Source: Macrothele yani (taxonomy: Eukaryota; Arthropoda; Arachnida; Araneae; Macrothelidae). Taken from it: a stretch of 64,000 nucleotides of DNA. The stretch is from assembly GCA_039090855.1 (NCBI GenBank), contig CM076997.1, positions 160,548,709 through 160,612,708 on the forward strand, in the 5' to 3' direction. Under the pieces are notes generated by a model that did not search any database, was not told where the DNA came from, and worked only from the letters and a program-made list of their open reading frames with translations. Shown here one piece after another: positions 42,428 to 54,194 of this stretch (the stretch's first letter is position 1; each line of letters begins with the position of its first letter). The position numbers and the translations under genes were made by a program.

Positions 42428-44035
42428 TCAAAATATACTTTATTGGCAAAAACATAGGGAATACAGGCGTACCACATATGACAAAATAAACAACAAAACA
42501 ATGAGCGATACTGATGAAATATTACAGGTGAATGTGATACGGCAGTCAACTAAGGATGACAAAATGTTAAAATCAATAGTAAGGAACAATACATGCTTGA
42601 GGAAGATGATGCACAAGCAAAAGTAATGATTAATTAATAAAGCATGCGATGACGTGCACAGTGAAAGCAGAGCACAAAACAACAGGTAAATATATTTACA
42701 AGAACATGGCTGTACAACGCAGTGCACAAAAAGAAGGGAACATGTAAAACACATCAAAAGCATATACTACGATAAAGGTACAGAAGTTCCCACAATCCAG
42801 GAAACCACACGATATGTGACAAAAACATGATAAGTATTACAGAACATAGTGGAAACTTGGGCAAACTCCCCAAGTGAAACACAAGGATACACAAAATACA
42901 AACAGCAAGCCGTGCAGTATTGCATCGGTCCAAAAAACAACGACATGGGACGAACAAAAAATACATGACGTCAAGAATGTGAAAATGCAAGACAGAAATA
43001 AGGTATAAATTAAAAGATACAACACAATGCAGCAAGAAAAAACAGAAAGAACAAAGTATCGCAGGGCAATACCTCTCGTATTGCTCCTAGAGAACAAATA
43101 CACGGTGCGCAACTCAATGAAAGTACAGGCAGCAAAAGCAGACACATGAGTGAAGAATAAGTATTAAGGACAGGTGCAACGAAGAAACAAATACAACACG
43201 GTACATGCACACGAATTACAGAAAAATTGCAGAAAACCTCCTACAATACAAATCATAAGCAGTTACATGACAAACACTTAGTAGACGCTGTGACGAAGCA
43301 CCAAGAAGAGAGAACACAAAATCTCGACTAATGCATTCATATTTTCGAAGCTGGAAAAAAACAAAAAATCAGAAAGAAAGATGAATGGAAAATCCAGTGA
43401 TTTCGAACCAACCGGTTCCCTGCGCCCAGGTAGACCGGAAAGAGGCTTGAGATTGAGGGGTGGAAGCAGCGAAGTTCTCCAGGCGTAGTCGAGACACGAT
43501 GCGATTCCTAAAAATCGACCGTAAGGCCGCGCCAGCAGAGAAGATATTAGGTGTGGTAGCAGGAGAGCTGAGAGATTGATGATAAAGAAAAACGACATGT
43601 TTCACAAGTACGAAGAGATAGGCACAGGCATCCGGCAAAATAGCCGGGGGATGTTTGGTAAGCAATAGCCACTCGTACGCTTGAAAAGGGATGTCTCTGG
43701 AGCAAATGGTGCCTACAGGACGAAAGGCAGTATTGAGAAGTGGAAGGAGAACGGGACAGTGACAGTAGACATGAGGAACATCACCTTCAACACCACAAAA
43801 GCAGCAGAGAGAAGTAGAAGAAATAGACATGTGAAAGAGAGAAGAAGGAACAGGAAGGCGGCGGTGAAGAAACCGCCAGTGGATGTTTCACTCTAACGGG
43901 GTAGAAAGGGGAGAGAAAGAGGCAGACCAGATAGGCAGCAGAAGAGAAGGAGAAGCATCAGGAAGACCATGCGGAGTTACACTACCCAGGACAAGGATAG
44001 TCCAAGCAACTGAACGGAGATATCTGGGAGCCTTC
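42428..44035 (-). mobile_element. LINE 3' end (5'-truncated)
   Basis: Minus-strand non-LTR element fragment: the C-terminal coding end, then a long A/C-poor 3' region to 42428, with a polyadenylation signal AATAAA on the minus strand at 42439-42444. The open frames between 42440 and 43210 are Cys/Leu-rich artefacts of the T-rich 3' UTR. The upstream end abuts a SINE fragment. Confidence 0.6.
43369..44000 (-). pseudogene. LINE ORF2 C-terminal zinc-finger region
   Basis: The 43369-43830 frame begins SSTSLCCFCGVEGDVPHVYC, then HCPVLLPLLNTAF: a C-x2-C...H-x3-HC pattern of the Cys/His motif that closes ORF2 in Jockey-, CR1- and L1-like elements. After EWLLLTKHPPAILPDACAYL it runs ALRSIFRNRIVSRLRLENF to a stop. 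Upstream in another frame is NIHWRFLHRRLPVPSS, matching the W...LHRALPT segment that usually precedes this motif. Reverse transcriptase absent. Clade not determinable. Confidence 0.55.
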
Positions 44036-44171
44036 GGATGGATGGTGTGCTTCTCTGACGGCACTGTTTTTTCTTCCTTCGATGGAACAAGTGGCTCTAA
44101 AATAGGGATGGGCGACTCATTATAACCCTTAGATTTGCTCACAGTAATCTTTACACACCGAGATAAAAAAA
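44036..44171 (+). mobile_element. SINE, 5'-truncated
   Basis: Body and tail only: GGATGGATGGTGTGCTTCTC, GTGGCTCTAAAATAGGGATG, GGGCGACTCATTATAACCCT and the A-rich end. Head missing. Confidence 0.75.
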
Positions 44172-45787
44172 ACACACGATTGGAAGAACTACGGTATTAA
44201 GAATATGAGGATGGGATATGACGTTCGTAGGAACAATGATAATTGAATTTCAAGTAAGAAAATGTTTGTATTTCTTGTCAACATTTCTCAAAAATGTATG
44301 CGTAATAAATAATGCCCTCTTACCTTAACACATGTTTCTGAAAACCGTGATAATATACCCGATCATTATTTCCTGGTACACCAAGTGTTAGAGGCAAGTC
44401 CATACGTTGATTCCCAAGAATATTTATTTCTCTGAAGCGAGAAATCTGCTGCAGCTAATCCATGTGGCACAGCTTTTTTCTTCAGTGAAATAGCGAATAG
44501 GAGAATAAAAAAACGGAAACATGTAAGTCTTAGCGCGTTTCTTAAAGGAAAGGGAATTGAAAATGTGAAACTAAGACGCCTTTCCCTTCTTCATTTCTTT
44601 GCTCTTTTTTCCGTTTTTCTTAGCTTTCCAAGATTTTACTTGGAAAACAGTTGAATTTAATGCATTCCGTTTCCAAGTATTTGGCGGCTAGGGTCTGCAT
44701 AAAGAAACAGAAATATCCCTGAGGAAAACATGGAAATTTCTTGCCTTATATCAAATTAATTCTTTGCTCCTGTTTTTCCGATTCCGAAAAGTCGACGAAA
44801 AAATGAACAGCCACTCTCAGACTAAATATCGCTGGAACTTTCTTCCAGAACCTTTTATTTAATTTTTTTTATCAGGATGTTTAGTTTTCGTTTATTTAAG
44901 ACGTGCCTTCTAGAGTCAAGGAACAAAAAAGGAAAGAGTTAAACTGATTGAAACGATTGTTAAGATCACAGAGAGAAGCTTATTGGTTTGTTTTGCGAGT
45001 TACAAGCAAAAATCTAAAGCAATTTATTCCTTTCTTGACTTTACATGCACGCTTCTGTAAATCTACGAACGTACGAAACATTTCAAAGATAAATCTGCTC
45101 AGTATTTCTTTAAGACAAAATCCCTGAGTTCACGCATTTGTTATTTTTCAAGATTGGAATGTTTTCATGTTTGCATCAAAACTGGTGTTTTTGAAAAGGA
45201 AAATAAACATTTCGTAATACTGATTTAATTTCTGTATTAACTAGCTCTTTACTAGAACGGGAAACATATACGGGAAACATATAACAGATTTTAAAGTTTC
45301 CAGAAATAAAAAAATACTACCGAGAAAAAACTGTCGGAGCATGACGTAAGAACATTTTGTTACATAGAGAGAGTAGGCCATAACCCACGGGGGCAGAATA
45401 GGCACATGCCCCCATAGATCCAAGCGTGTGTGAACATTGCCCTATGAATTACGTAGATCAAAGCTGTAGAACACAGTGTGGTAGACATAAAGACAACATT
45501 TAGAACCCTCTCATCAGATTTTCATTCCGGCCATCATTTTTCATGAGATTTATTAAATAAAAATCTGTGTTTCAAGGAAGATGTGGCATCAATATCTACC
45601 CACTCTGTTCGTTTCATTGCAGAACAGATTTACCTTCTGTAGCAATACCTCGTTATTGAAGCATCACGAAAGCAAATAACTTTAAACGTTTTATGAGTTT
45701 TCCTTTTCTTTTGAAGTTAAAAGAAGAGCTGTAGAATAATCATGAAAAATGCATTGAGCGACACTGAAAATGCCACATCAGGAAGTA
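44172..45787. other. No recognisable feature
   Basis: About 1.6 kb of AT-rich DNA without protein-like frames, tandem repeats or terminal repeats that I can see. Confidence 0.5.
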
Positions 45788-46000
45788 CATAATCGTATCA
45801 TAATAATATGACAACCTACCTAATAATAGGAATAACCACCCCTGGGCCCGGATAAGAGCGGCGAGACGGAGTGGCAAGGACGCAATGAGAACCTGGAAGG
45901 TTGCTCGAGGCACACGTGCCCATTCGGACTGTAGCACAGCACAAAAATCCCGGAGATGACGTGCTTGTGGGTCGACACATCGAGCCTGTCGATCCAAATA

Positions 46001-46341
46001 GTCCAACAAGTGTTGTATGGGATTATGTTCGGACTATTTACTTCGCCGGTCAAAGGAGAACGAAGACATCGCTGTCGTGTTTCTACAAATAGTCCAACAA
46101 GTGTTCTATGGGATTATGTTCGGACTATTTACTTCGCCGGTCAAAGGAGAACGAAGACATCGTTGTCGTGTTTCTACAAATAGTCCAACAAGTGTTCTAT
46201 GGATTATGTCAAAGGAGAGCGAAGACATCGCTGTCGTGTTTCTACAAATAGTCCAACAAGTGTTCTATGGGATTATGTTCGGACTATTTACTTCGCCGGT
46301 CAAAGGAGAACGAAGACATCGTTGTCGTGTTTCTACAAGCA
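46001..46341 (+). repeat. 91-bp tandem amplification inside the Tc1 transposase
   Basis: Four units starting at 46001, 46092, 46183 and 46251, of 91, 91, 68 and 91 bp (the third lacks 23 bp). Units are nearly identical and start GTCCAACAAGTGTTCTATGG. The single-copy relative at 32284-33478 has one such segment. Confidence 0.93.
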
Positions 46342-46838
46342 GTCACGCACCCCCTTAGCGACGTAGTACGTCGCATTGTCTCGTTGGTGGACACCACCAG
46401 GGAAAACGTCCAAGATAAAGGGATGCATGTGGTCAGCGAAGATGAACAGGAAGCCATTAGCGTTCAGTGACATATCCAGTGGTACCAACCGCCCCAGGTT
46501 ATACCAAGGAAACATCCCCCAGACATGGACTCTACCACCGCCGGCCTGTACGTGACCAATAAGCGTGTCCGGGTGTTGTTTCACGTGTGTCTGACGTCAT
46601 ATCCGCCACCGCCCGTCACTTCTCTGGAGTAGAAACCTCGATTTGTCAGGGAAGGCAACCTTTATCCACTCTTCCACTGTCCATTGACGGTAGTTCCATG
46701 CGAACTGCAGGCGTCGTTGCCGATGGACTTGAATTAACATGGGCTCCTTGCCCCACCGTCGACTTCTAAGACCAGTACGTAACAGAATTCGCTTTGCTAT
46801 TATCGGATACACATACCTTGGAGCCTCACCGTTCGTTT

Positions 46839-47090
46839 GCATGGTCAATTGCTGCACTGTGCGCGTCGACTGCCTTTTACTAGTATGTGGAGGCGACGTT
46901 CTTCTTTTGCTTCGAGGGCCTTTGGTACTCCACAGTTATGACGTTAGTTGGTACTCGGTCAATTGCATGGTCAATTGCTGCACTGTGCACGTCGACTGCC
47001 TTTTACTAGTCGACGGAGGCGACGTTCTTCTTTTGGTTCGATGTCCTTTGGTACTTCACAGTTTTGACGTCATGAGGTACTCGATGTGCC
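46839..47090 (+). repeat. 126-bp tandem duplication inside the Tc1 element
   Basis: Two copies starting GCATGGTCAATTGCTGCACT at 46839 and 46965, each running through CGTCGACTGCCTTTTACTAG and GGAGGCGACGTTCTTCTTTT to a GTACTCG end. Diverged at several positions. Confidence 0.88.
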
Positions 47091-47384
47091 GCCAGACCAT
47101 TCTTGGTACACACTTATTAGAGCACGTCGTTAACATCCCACAAAATCTGCTATTTCTGAGATGTTTCCAGGCTTAGCGAGGTAGCCGATGATAATTCCTT
47201 TTTGAACGACCGTCAGATCACTACCTCTGCCGATTCTGCTTACATAACGCGCTACGACTCATTTCTCCTTGTCGGCCGTTTTTACCTCTGTGTGGTCGAC
47301 CTTGTCACGTGCAACCTTTGACGCGCCTGGGCGAGTACACTGTGGTCCCGGGGGGTGGTCATGTTATTCTGATACAACCGTGTA

Positions 47385-48735
47385 TTTGTCGAAGCGTTAT
47401 ATACAGAGATCCATAAGTGTCTCTACATATGGTATGTAAATGATTGCAGTTGGGATCAAATCACGTGATACGAGAGGAAGGTAAAACTACAAAACGACTT
47501 GTAGTAACTATTTTTGGTTCTCCTCATGTGAACGTAAGAACTATAATATCGGAGTGATCTCGGCGGCAAAAACATGTGTAAGAAAAGAAAATGACAGGGC
47601 GATTTCATCGGAAATAATATCGTAACACGACACCTTTACTACAGGTTTCATCATAGAATAGGCATCTGCGTTTCATCGTGGCAGAAACACATGCGGATGC
47701 AACAATTGTAGGCCGAATGTGGCGAAAGTGGTTGAAGAAAGTAACATCGTAGTGGGACTGGTGCACCGAGGCGGAAGTCCGTACGTCCCGATCTCCGCAT
47801 TTGACAATAAGCCGTAGCAGCACTACAATCCACAACGGGAGATGTTCGACGAGGTGTGCAAGCAGTTATGACCATCCAGAGACTATGAACAGTGCCGGAT
47901 TTGGGCCTTAGTGGACCCCTAGACTAAGCTGTCTGAGTGTGCACCAAGGCTACGATGTCTGAGTGGACCTGAAAATAGCTGACGATGGAATGTATTGCAT
48001 ATGCAATAACTAATAAGTTGTACATTCTTCGAACCATAAATTTTATACATAGTTTTATTACCAGCAAGTTCATGTATTTGTCACTGCTCTCCCGAGAATG
48101 TCAGTTGAAAACTTAGGATTTCTAGATTTCGTCTTAGACAATTTAAATAATTTAACATTGTTTACTTTTCTCAGCGCATCTTTTCGGTCATAAAAATTAC
48201 AAAAACGTCTGCTGCCAGTTTTTTGGTCCATTTACGGTGATGATATAAGCCAAACATAATGACGAACCACGAAATTTTCCATTTACTGCACCCATGTTTT
48301 TAAGGCGTCAATTGTAAACCGCGTTAACAGCAGAGATGGGAACAGGTCGCGGGTCAGCGAGTCAACGGGTTGATAATTTCTTGTGGGTCAAACGGGTCGA
48401 GTTAGGGTGTTCTTGACACGCATTAGACCCGGTTTTATTTCTGTTTTTTTTTTAAAAGAAAAAAATATTTGGAAGAAAAATCCGTAGTGTGGAATTTTTC
48501 GCTCAATAGAGGAGTGAAAAATGATTTTTCATGCAAAAATATTACCGTCTCTTTCTTAAAGCAACGAAGATTTCCACCGACCGAACATACGGCGCAGATG
48601 CTAGACTCACTGATACCAAAACGTAAAACGATACTTCGTTTGCATTAGTTTTCAGTGCAATTGTCCAGAACAAGATACAGGAAAACGCCTGTCGGCTGTT
48701 TCTCTGCCAATTCACTCTCTATTTGTTTATATGGA
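47385..48735. other. No clear feature
   Basis: No confident gene. A weak Tc1-like reading near 47695-47880 is listed under rejected items. A GGGAACAGGTCGCGGGTCAG block at 48338 has a diverged reverse counterpart near 54780-54820. Confidence 0.4.
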
Positions 48736-48950
48736 TTGCCGCGCCGGTGGCGCAGTGATCTATGCGATGGCTTCTTCTGATCGTTCGTCCGAAATGGGTC
48801 CGGGTTCGAATCCCGGTGAGGCATGGATGTTGTTTTTGTCTTACGGCACTGGCTCTCTCCCTTCCCTGGAACTAGTGGCCCTAAATTAGGGACGAGCGAC
48901 TGCTTATAGCCCATTGAGTTGCTCATGGTGGTCGTTAAACCCCCAAATCA
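48736..48950 (+). mobile_element. SINE, near-complete copy
   Basis: GCCGGTGGCGCAGTGATCTA head, intact B box GGGTTCGAATCCCGG, full body. The usual poly-A is replaced by CCCCCAAATCAATAATT. A short TATGGAT flanks both sides (48729-48735 and 48958-48964). Confidence 0.9.
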
Positions 48951-50384
48951 ATAATTCTATGGATGTGTTTAATATTAAGGAGATTGAACAAGACGTCGAA
49001 GCTAAATACGTGGTTTTTGAAAAGGGGAAGAGTTCAGGCTGAAGTTATTTCGCCTCATTAAAAAACCAGCATACGTATCTTTCACAGCAACATCAATATT
49101 CACAATCTTGTGATGAGTTGAAAGTTTCCAAAATGTGAATGTTGATTTCATGAGTGTCACTTCCTTCTGAGGGGCAATGGTGAAAACAACATTCACATTT
49201 TGAAAACTTTCAACTCATTAGAAGCTGGCGAAAATTGTTGTTGCTGTGAAACATATTCTGTAGCTCGATATGTTAACCAGAAAACAGCAAAACTGAAATT
49301 AAACATACAATAACTTATTTAATTCATACATTTTGACTGCATCACCATCAAAGTTAAGTGGAACAGCCGTAACATTACTTCAGAGGGACTATATCCCCTA
49401 AAGTAATAGAGAATATCCTTATTTCACAGGTACTTAGAATTGCCAGAATCTGTAACCAAACTACGGATTTCCTTGAACATTCTAGAGAACCAAGTACAGC
49501 TAACTTTATTAAAGCAGTTTTAAGAAAAATAGTCTTTAAAAATAGAGTTAGGTTAGCAGATCTAATTGCATCGCAGTTAATAAAATGATTCTGGCCAGTG
49601 AAAGCCTTTTTGGAAGTTGGTGTAGAGGATTTATATTAACTACCTTTTTGGAACCTTTGGTGATATAGATAAAACAGTTTCACTATAAAAATAAAAATAA
49701 TAAAATATTAAAATCAAAAATGCTAATAAAAAGATAAAAAAGTATATTTCGACCTCAAGAATAACTAACATAAAAATAGTATAAATAAAGAAAAAATTAT
49801 AAGAAACTGAATATTTTCTGTAGTTCTACTTTAAGTTATTTCCATACAGGTAAATAACATTAAATATATTTTGGCTGTGTTTGATAATATTTTTCTTGTA
49901 TTCCATTGAGTTTCTGCTCTTTCCAGACAGTCAGTTTATTATTTTCATTTGGAAGTTTTTGATTGGTGGATTGCCATTTTCTGCTGACGGCGTTATTTTG
50001 TCCGGTCCTGCAGTTGTGTTGCTTCCTTCTCCTCGCCAGAGGGAGTTTAATGGCCGGCGGATAGTTCAAACGTCCTTTTTGTCATTTTTGCCACTTTGAA
50101 AAGTGGTTTACTAAGTCAGTCATTTCGTTTTTTCTTTTTTTTTTGGTAACTTTTGGAAGTTTTTTCGCGTTTTTATGCTTCATGACATTTGTTTGTGTTC
50201 CTTTAAATCTAACTCAAAACTCTGCGTAGTTTTTCCCTTGCCTTTGGCTTTGATATTTATCTATTATTTTTTTGTTTGGATTTGCTTCCTAGTTGAACTT
50301 TGTTCTGGTTGCATGCTTCGCGGTTTTGAGCCTCGTGTCTCTGCAATCCTTTCATTTGTAGAAAGAAAGCACATTTATTGAGTT
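48951..50384. other. AT-rich interval with an inverted repeat
   Basis: An inverted repeat joins 49112-49144 (GATGAGTTGAAAGTTTCCAA...) and 49191-49221 (...GAAAACTTTCAACTCATT), about 31 bp with few mismatches and a ~46-bp loop. Otherwise nothing recognisable. Frames near 49860-50100 have no known domain. Confidence 0.5.
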
Positions 50385-50452
50385 TGTCATCATCCTCATC
50401 ATCGTCAACAATTATCAATCCACTGCTGGACAAAGGCATCTACAAGTTTCCT

Positions 50453-51924
50453 CTACAACGGTCTGTCTTGTGCCAGTCTCTTCCATGTCACTCCTGCATA
50501 CTTTCGAAAATCATCCGCCCACCTCCCATGTGGTCTTCTTCTGGGTCTTTTCCTGTCCCTTGGAATCCAATCTAAAATTTCGGCTGTCCATCGATGGTCT
50601 GTCCTTCTGGCAGTATGTCCAGCCCATTGCCATTTCAGAGATTTAACTCTGATCATGTTGTCTTTCACTCTTGTCATTTTTCGGATCCACAAGTTCCTCT
50701 TCTTATCTCTCCTGGTTAAACCAAGCATGCACCTCTCCATGCTTTTTTGAGTTGTCTGCAGCCTTTGTATGTCTTTTTTAGTTAAGGTCCGCGTCTCTGC
50801 ACCATACGTAAGCCCTGGAAGGATGCATTCATCAAACACTTTTCTTTTAAGACATAATGGCATATTGCTCTTGAAAATCAGGCTGTTTCTTCCAAAAGCT
50901 CTCCAGGCAAGTTTTGTACACCGATTAATTTCTTCATCAATGTGACCCTCACTTGATATCTGCTGTCCAAGATAAACGTACGTGTCTGTTATCTCCAGCT
51001 TTTCTCCATCAATCGATAAATCTTCATTTTTTGTAAAAGCTTTGAACATCACTTTTGTCATCTGAAAGTTTATTTTTAATCCCACTTCTTTAATCTTGTC
51101 AGCAAGTTCCTGGATCATACTTTGCAGCTCTGATGAAGTAGTTGCAAAAATGACTACGTCATCAGCAAAACGAAGGTGGGTTAGATAATCTCCATTAATC
51201 TTTATTCCCTTGTTTTCCCAGCTCAGCGACTGAAAGACACCCTCCAATGTGGCATTAAAAAGCTTCGGAGATATGGTGTCACCTTGTTTATTCCCTTTCC
51301 AATTTTTATGTGTGTTGTATTTTCAAACAGCCGAATCTATGCACTTGCATTTTCATAGATGTTATTAATAATATTAATGTATGCATCTTTAATACCGCAG
51401 GATTTCAGAGTCATTGTAACTGCTGATGGTTTCACGGAGACAAAGGCTTTTTCATAATCGATAAAAGCCATGCACAATGGAAGTTCATATTCCCTCGCTC
51501 TTTCAATTAGTACTCTCAGTACGTGGATATGATCTATTGTGCTTTAGCCACTCCTGAATTCAGCTTGCTCTCTCGGTTGACCCATGTCCAGTGTTACCTT
51601 CAAGCGGTGTGAAAGAACTTTAGTGAAGATTTTATAAACAACTGATAGGAGGCTGATAGGTCTGTACTTCCTGTGATCCTCAATGTTACTTTTTTTATGT
51701 AGCAAGATCATTGTAGCGTTGTTCCAATCCTCAGGAATCTTCGCTTCATTAAGGCATCGAGTGAAAATTTGGGAGAGTACTCTTTTGATTTCTCCACATG
51801 CTTCTTGTATAATGTCTACAGTAACTCCATCTTCTCCTGGAGCTTTTCCCCGCTTCATGTTCTTGATTGCATGTGTCACTTCTGCTGGGAGGACTGGAAG
51901 AACTCTGGTACTGGTACCTTTCAT
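50453..51924 (-). pseudogene. RTE-like reverse transcriptase
   Basis: Copies element RNA into DNA at the nicked target. Piece 51544-51924 covers the RT N-terminal motifs: VTHAIKNMKRGKAPGEDGV, LNEAKIPEDWNNATMILLHK, and HRKYRPISLLSVVYKIFTKV. A frameshifted stretch with a stop follows (QAEFRSG, then AFVSVKPSAV). The 51300-50453 frame gives NKQGDTISPKLFNATLEGVF and LTHLRFADDVVIFATTSSEL, with the catalytic FADD box, then GLKINFQMTKVMF, the thumb (YVYLGQQISSEGHIDEEINR) and the C-terminal CMLGLTRRDKKRNLWIRKMT and GRWADDFRKYAGVTWKRLAQ. Active-site Asp pair intact, frame broken. Confidence 0.88.
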
Positions 51925-52044
51925 GATGTCTGGAGTACATGTATCATCCCCTTCTTATAATTTGGAGTAGAAATCTTTCACTCTTGTCAAAATTTCGCCT
52001 CTATTTCTTGTAACCGAACCATTTTCTTTTCTCAGTGCCATAAT

Positions 52045-52419
52045 CTATTTTCTTACCTTACTGAGATGTCCCTTTGCTATCTTTAGGCTTTGTTTGTTTT
52101 CAATTCCTTTCCTCACTAGTTCACAGTTGAATTTCCTTACGTCTTCAGTGATACTTTTTCTTACTGTCTTGCATAGCTCTATATATTCCACTTTGGAAGT
52201 CACATCTTCTTTAGTTGTCCTCATCTCTCTTCTTTTTTGCATCAACATTTTGATTTTTCCTGATAATTTGTTCACATGCACCTTGTTCGTAGACCCAGCT
52301 AATTTTGTTGCTGTTTCCATAAGAGCTTTGGTTACTTTTCTGTTAACTTCAGAAATATCCACTTCTTCCGATGTTAGGCCTTCTAAAGCAGAGAATCTGT
52401 TCTTCAGTTCCAACTTCAA
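52045..52419 (-). pseudogene. LINE linker region between endonuclease and RT
   Basis: Lys/Glu-rich, probably helical segment (MKLELKNRFSALEGLTSEEV, then RKVTKALMETATKLAG, then IENKQSLKIAKGHLSKVR). It sits where RTE-type elements have the LxNRF...L...V..A...L connection between the two enzyme domains. The upstream part is in another frame around 52430-52680 (FNTGSDHRLVRCEMHLNTKH, with the SDH motif near the end of the endonuclease). No catalytic role known. Confidence 0.7.
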
Positions 52420-52681
52420 GGTATTGTGGTGTTTTTTAAGGTGGGTTATGTCAATACATTTTGTTTGTCTTTTATGATGAGTTTGCCACGTTCATGTTTA
52501 GTGTTGAGGTGCATCTCACATCTCACCAATCTATGGTCACTACCTGTGTTAAACTTGTTTAGCACACGGTAGTCTTCTATGACGAATTTTTTGTTACACA
52601 TAATAAAATCAATTTCACTTGTCGTCCCATTTGGATGTCTCCATGTTCATTTCCTGTGTGGCTTTTTCTTGAAAAAGGAGT

Positions 52682-53368
52682 TTAAGGTGAAAACCCTTCT
52701 GCCTCTGCAAACTCTACGAAAGTTTTTCCTCGCTGGTTTCTGTTGCCGTGACCGAATTTACCTACTGAAGTTTCATTCTGTTGCCGTTGTCCTATTTTCG
52801 CATTGAAATCTCCCATTATTATCTTCAAGTGCTGCTTACCTTTATTATTTAGATGACGAATTTCCTCATAAATTTCTTTCATTTTCCTCTTCCGGATGAC
52901 TTGTGGTGCGTGCATAAGTTGAATAATCTGAGCTTTGTATCTTCTCCAGAGTTGCATAACTAGTCGTGCAGCTCTGTCAGAGAAACTTTTAACTTCTACA
53001 ACTTTATCTTTCAGTTTCTTGTTTATTATAAATCCAACACCACTAGTTCTGCCGGTACCTGCCCCACAATAGTAGAAGAGATGTCCACTTTTTAGTTTAA
53101 TGAGATCTTCTCCTTTTCTTCTTACCTCACTTAGCCCTACGATATCCCACTTTATCCTTTGTAGTTCCTCTTCCAATTCAAGAAGCCTCCAATCAGAAGA
53201 TAGGGAGCGTCCATTATACGTAGCCAAGGTTAGCATCAGATGGCAGCCTAGTCCGGTCCTCCGGGGATTCTTAGCACCCTCTGCCTTCATGTCGCACTGG
53301 CCGCTGCCTTGGCCATGTACATTCCAGCTGCCGGAGACTGAGGGCCAAGGTGTAAGTTGTGGAGTCAT
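52682..53368 (-). pseudogene. APE-type endonuclease of the LINE
   Basis: Nicks target DNA to prime reverse transcription. The frame contains LTLATYNGRSLSSDWRLLEL (start of the fold; N-x-R of the active site), WDIVGLSEVRRKGEDLIKLK with the catalytic Glu, FYYCGAGTGRTSGVGFIINK, IIMGDFNAKIG with the GDFNA catalytic motif, and GKFGHGNRNQRGKTFVEFAE. The stop at 52682 is a frameshift; the SDH segment follows in another frame. The 5' end, MTPQLTPWPSVSGSWNVHGQ, may be translated 5' UTR. Confidence 0.88.
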
Positions 53369-53792
53369 TTTGGAGGGGTTTGGCCATAACTCACCACGCT
53401 GGCCAAGCGGTTTGATGAGTGTGGGACAGCATTTCCTCTAATCCCAATGGTATAGTTATACCGTTATAGGCGGTCGTCAGAGCCCCTTTAGTGGGAACAG
53501 GCTGCACCGCGAGAAGGCGTGGTGGATATTTGTCAAGGAGAGGCTGTGATGTTACGCATGTTGCAAATTTTCTTTTTTATTTATTAATTACCCAGGTTTT
53601 GTAAAACGTTTCATTTGTCTAATGTATCAACGTGTCTCGCGGCAATCGTCAACAAAACGTTATTTTTTGTTCTTTGCTCATGGACTCTGTACGAGGTTTT
53701 CCTGGATTTGTGGATGTAACGTACCAGGAGATGTGACGTACCTGCCCGAAGGACGCACACGACATAAAGGCAGATAGGAATCAGAAGAAAAC

Positions 53793-53864
53793 GTCCGCGT
53801 AGCTTAATTGGTAGAGCAACTCATTCCGGAATGAGGGGACCCGGGTTTGAATCCTGTCGCGGAT
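53793..53864 (+). other. tRNA-like domain, copy 3
   Basis: The acceptor GTCCGCG pairs with CGCGGAT (one wobble). D arm GCTT/GAGC, T arm CCGGG-TTTGAAT-CCTGT weakened. The anticodon arm is CTCAT/ATGAG with six loop bases TCCGGA, the same anomaly as at 1840-1911. No anticodon assignable. Confidence 0.7.
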
Positions 53865-54122
53865 AAAAATGACGGACAAATTTACTTCGTTATAATAGCG
53901 CCCGAACTATCCGGATGACCCGACCGTTCAAAATCTCGCATTGGTGTGATGTTCTTTCCACACCGCGAGATAGGAAAAATAAGAAAATCCTTTATCCAGC
54001 ACTTTGAAAAAAAAAAAAATAAAAAAAAAATAAGGGGGAGATGATGTAACGTACCAGGAGATGTGACGTACCTGCCCGAAGGACGCACACGACATAAAGG
54101 CAGATAGGAATCAGAAGAAAAC

Positions 54123-54194
54123 GTCCGCGTAGCTTAATTGGTAGAGCAACCTATTCCGGAATGAGGGGACCCGGGTTCGAATCCTGGCGCGGAT
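54123..54194 (+). other. tRNA-like domain, copy 4
   Basis: As copy 3, but with a better T arm (CCGGG-TTCGAAT-CCTGG). Followed by a partial repetition of its own end (GAATCCTGGCGAGGATAAAA). Confidence 0.7.

Larger units (their letters stand above)
45880..47240 (-). pseudogene. Tc1 transposase with tandem amplification
   Basis: Minus strand. The N-terminus is near 47240 in poor condition; the second DNA-binding domain is duplicated (46839-47090). Linker and first catalytic region at 46597-46857 read AKRILLRTGLRSRRWGKEPM, then QFAWNYRQWTVEEWIKVAFP, then DKSRFLLQRSDGRWRI, where DESRF has become DKSRF. Core at 46333-46584: GRVHVWGMFPWYNLGRLVPL. The catalytic C-terminus is interrupted by four tandem units of about 91 bp and ends with RATFQVLIASLPLRLAALIR (45740-46009). 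Not functional. Confidence 0.83.
45788..47382 (-). mobile_element. Tc1-type DNA transposon enlarged by internal duplications
   Basis: Left end CATAATCGTATCATAATAAT; right end read inwards CACGGTTGTATCAGAATAAC; TA at 45786-45787 and 47383-47384. Same family as 32284-33478, but 1.6 kb instead of 1.2 kb. The excess comes from tandem duplications at 46001-46341 and 46839-47090. Confidence 0.88.
50385..53550 (-). mobile_element. RTE-like LINE, near full length
   Basis: A ~3.2-kb non-LTR retrotransposon on the minus strand: 5' non-coding segment (53370-53550), APE-type endonuclease, a ~300-residue linker, then reverse transcriptase and a short C-terminal tail ending VQQWIDNC. The 3' end is GACGATGATGAGGATGATGA, the short GAT-type repeat with which many RTE elements finish instead of poly-A. 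Length, single pol ORF and end type all fit the RTE clade. Broken by several frameshifts. A fragment of the same family lies at 17085-17985. Confidence 0.83.

Noticed and set aside
42440..43210. Cys/Leu-rich open frames on the minus strand, up to 107 residues
   Set aside because: Low-complexity translation of the T-rich 3' UTR of a LINE fragment; no domain, and frames overlap each other.
47695..47880. Tc1-like helix-turn-helix reading (ATIVGRMWRKWLKK) on the + strand
   Set aside because: Only about 15 residues fit, with a stop next to them, no terminal repeats and no catalytic motif. It could be chance.
49860..50100. Possible gene on either strand (MIIFFLYSIEFLLFP or its antisense)
   Set aside because: No domain on either strand; T-rich composition explains the open frame.
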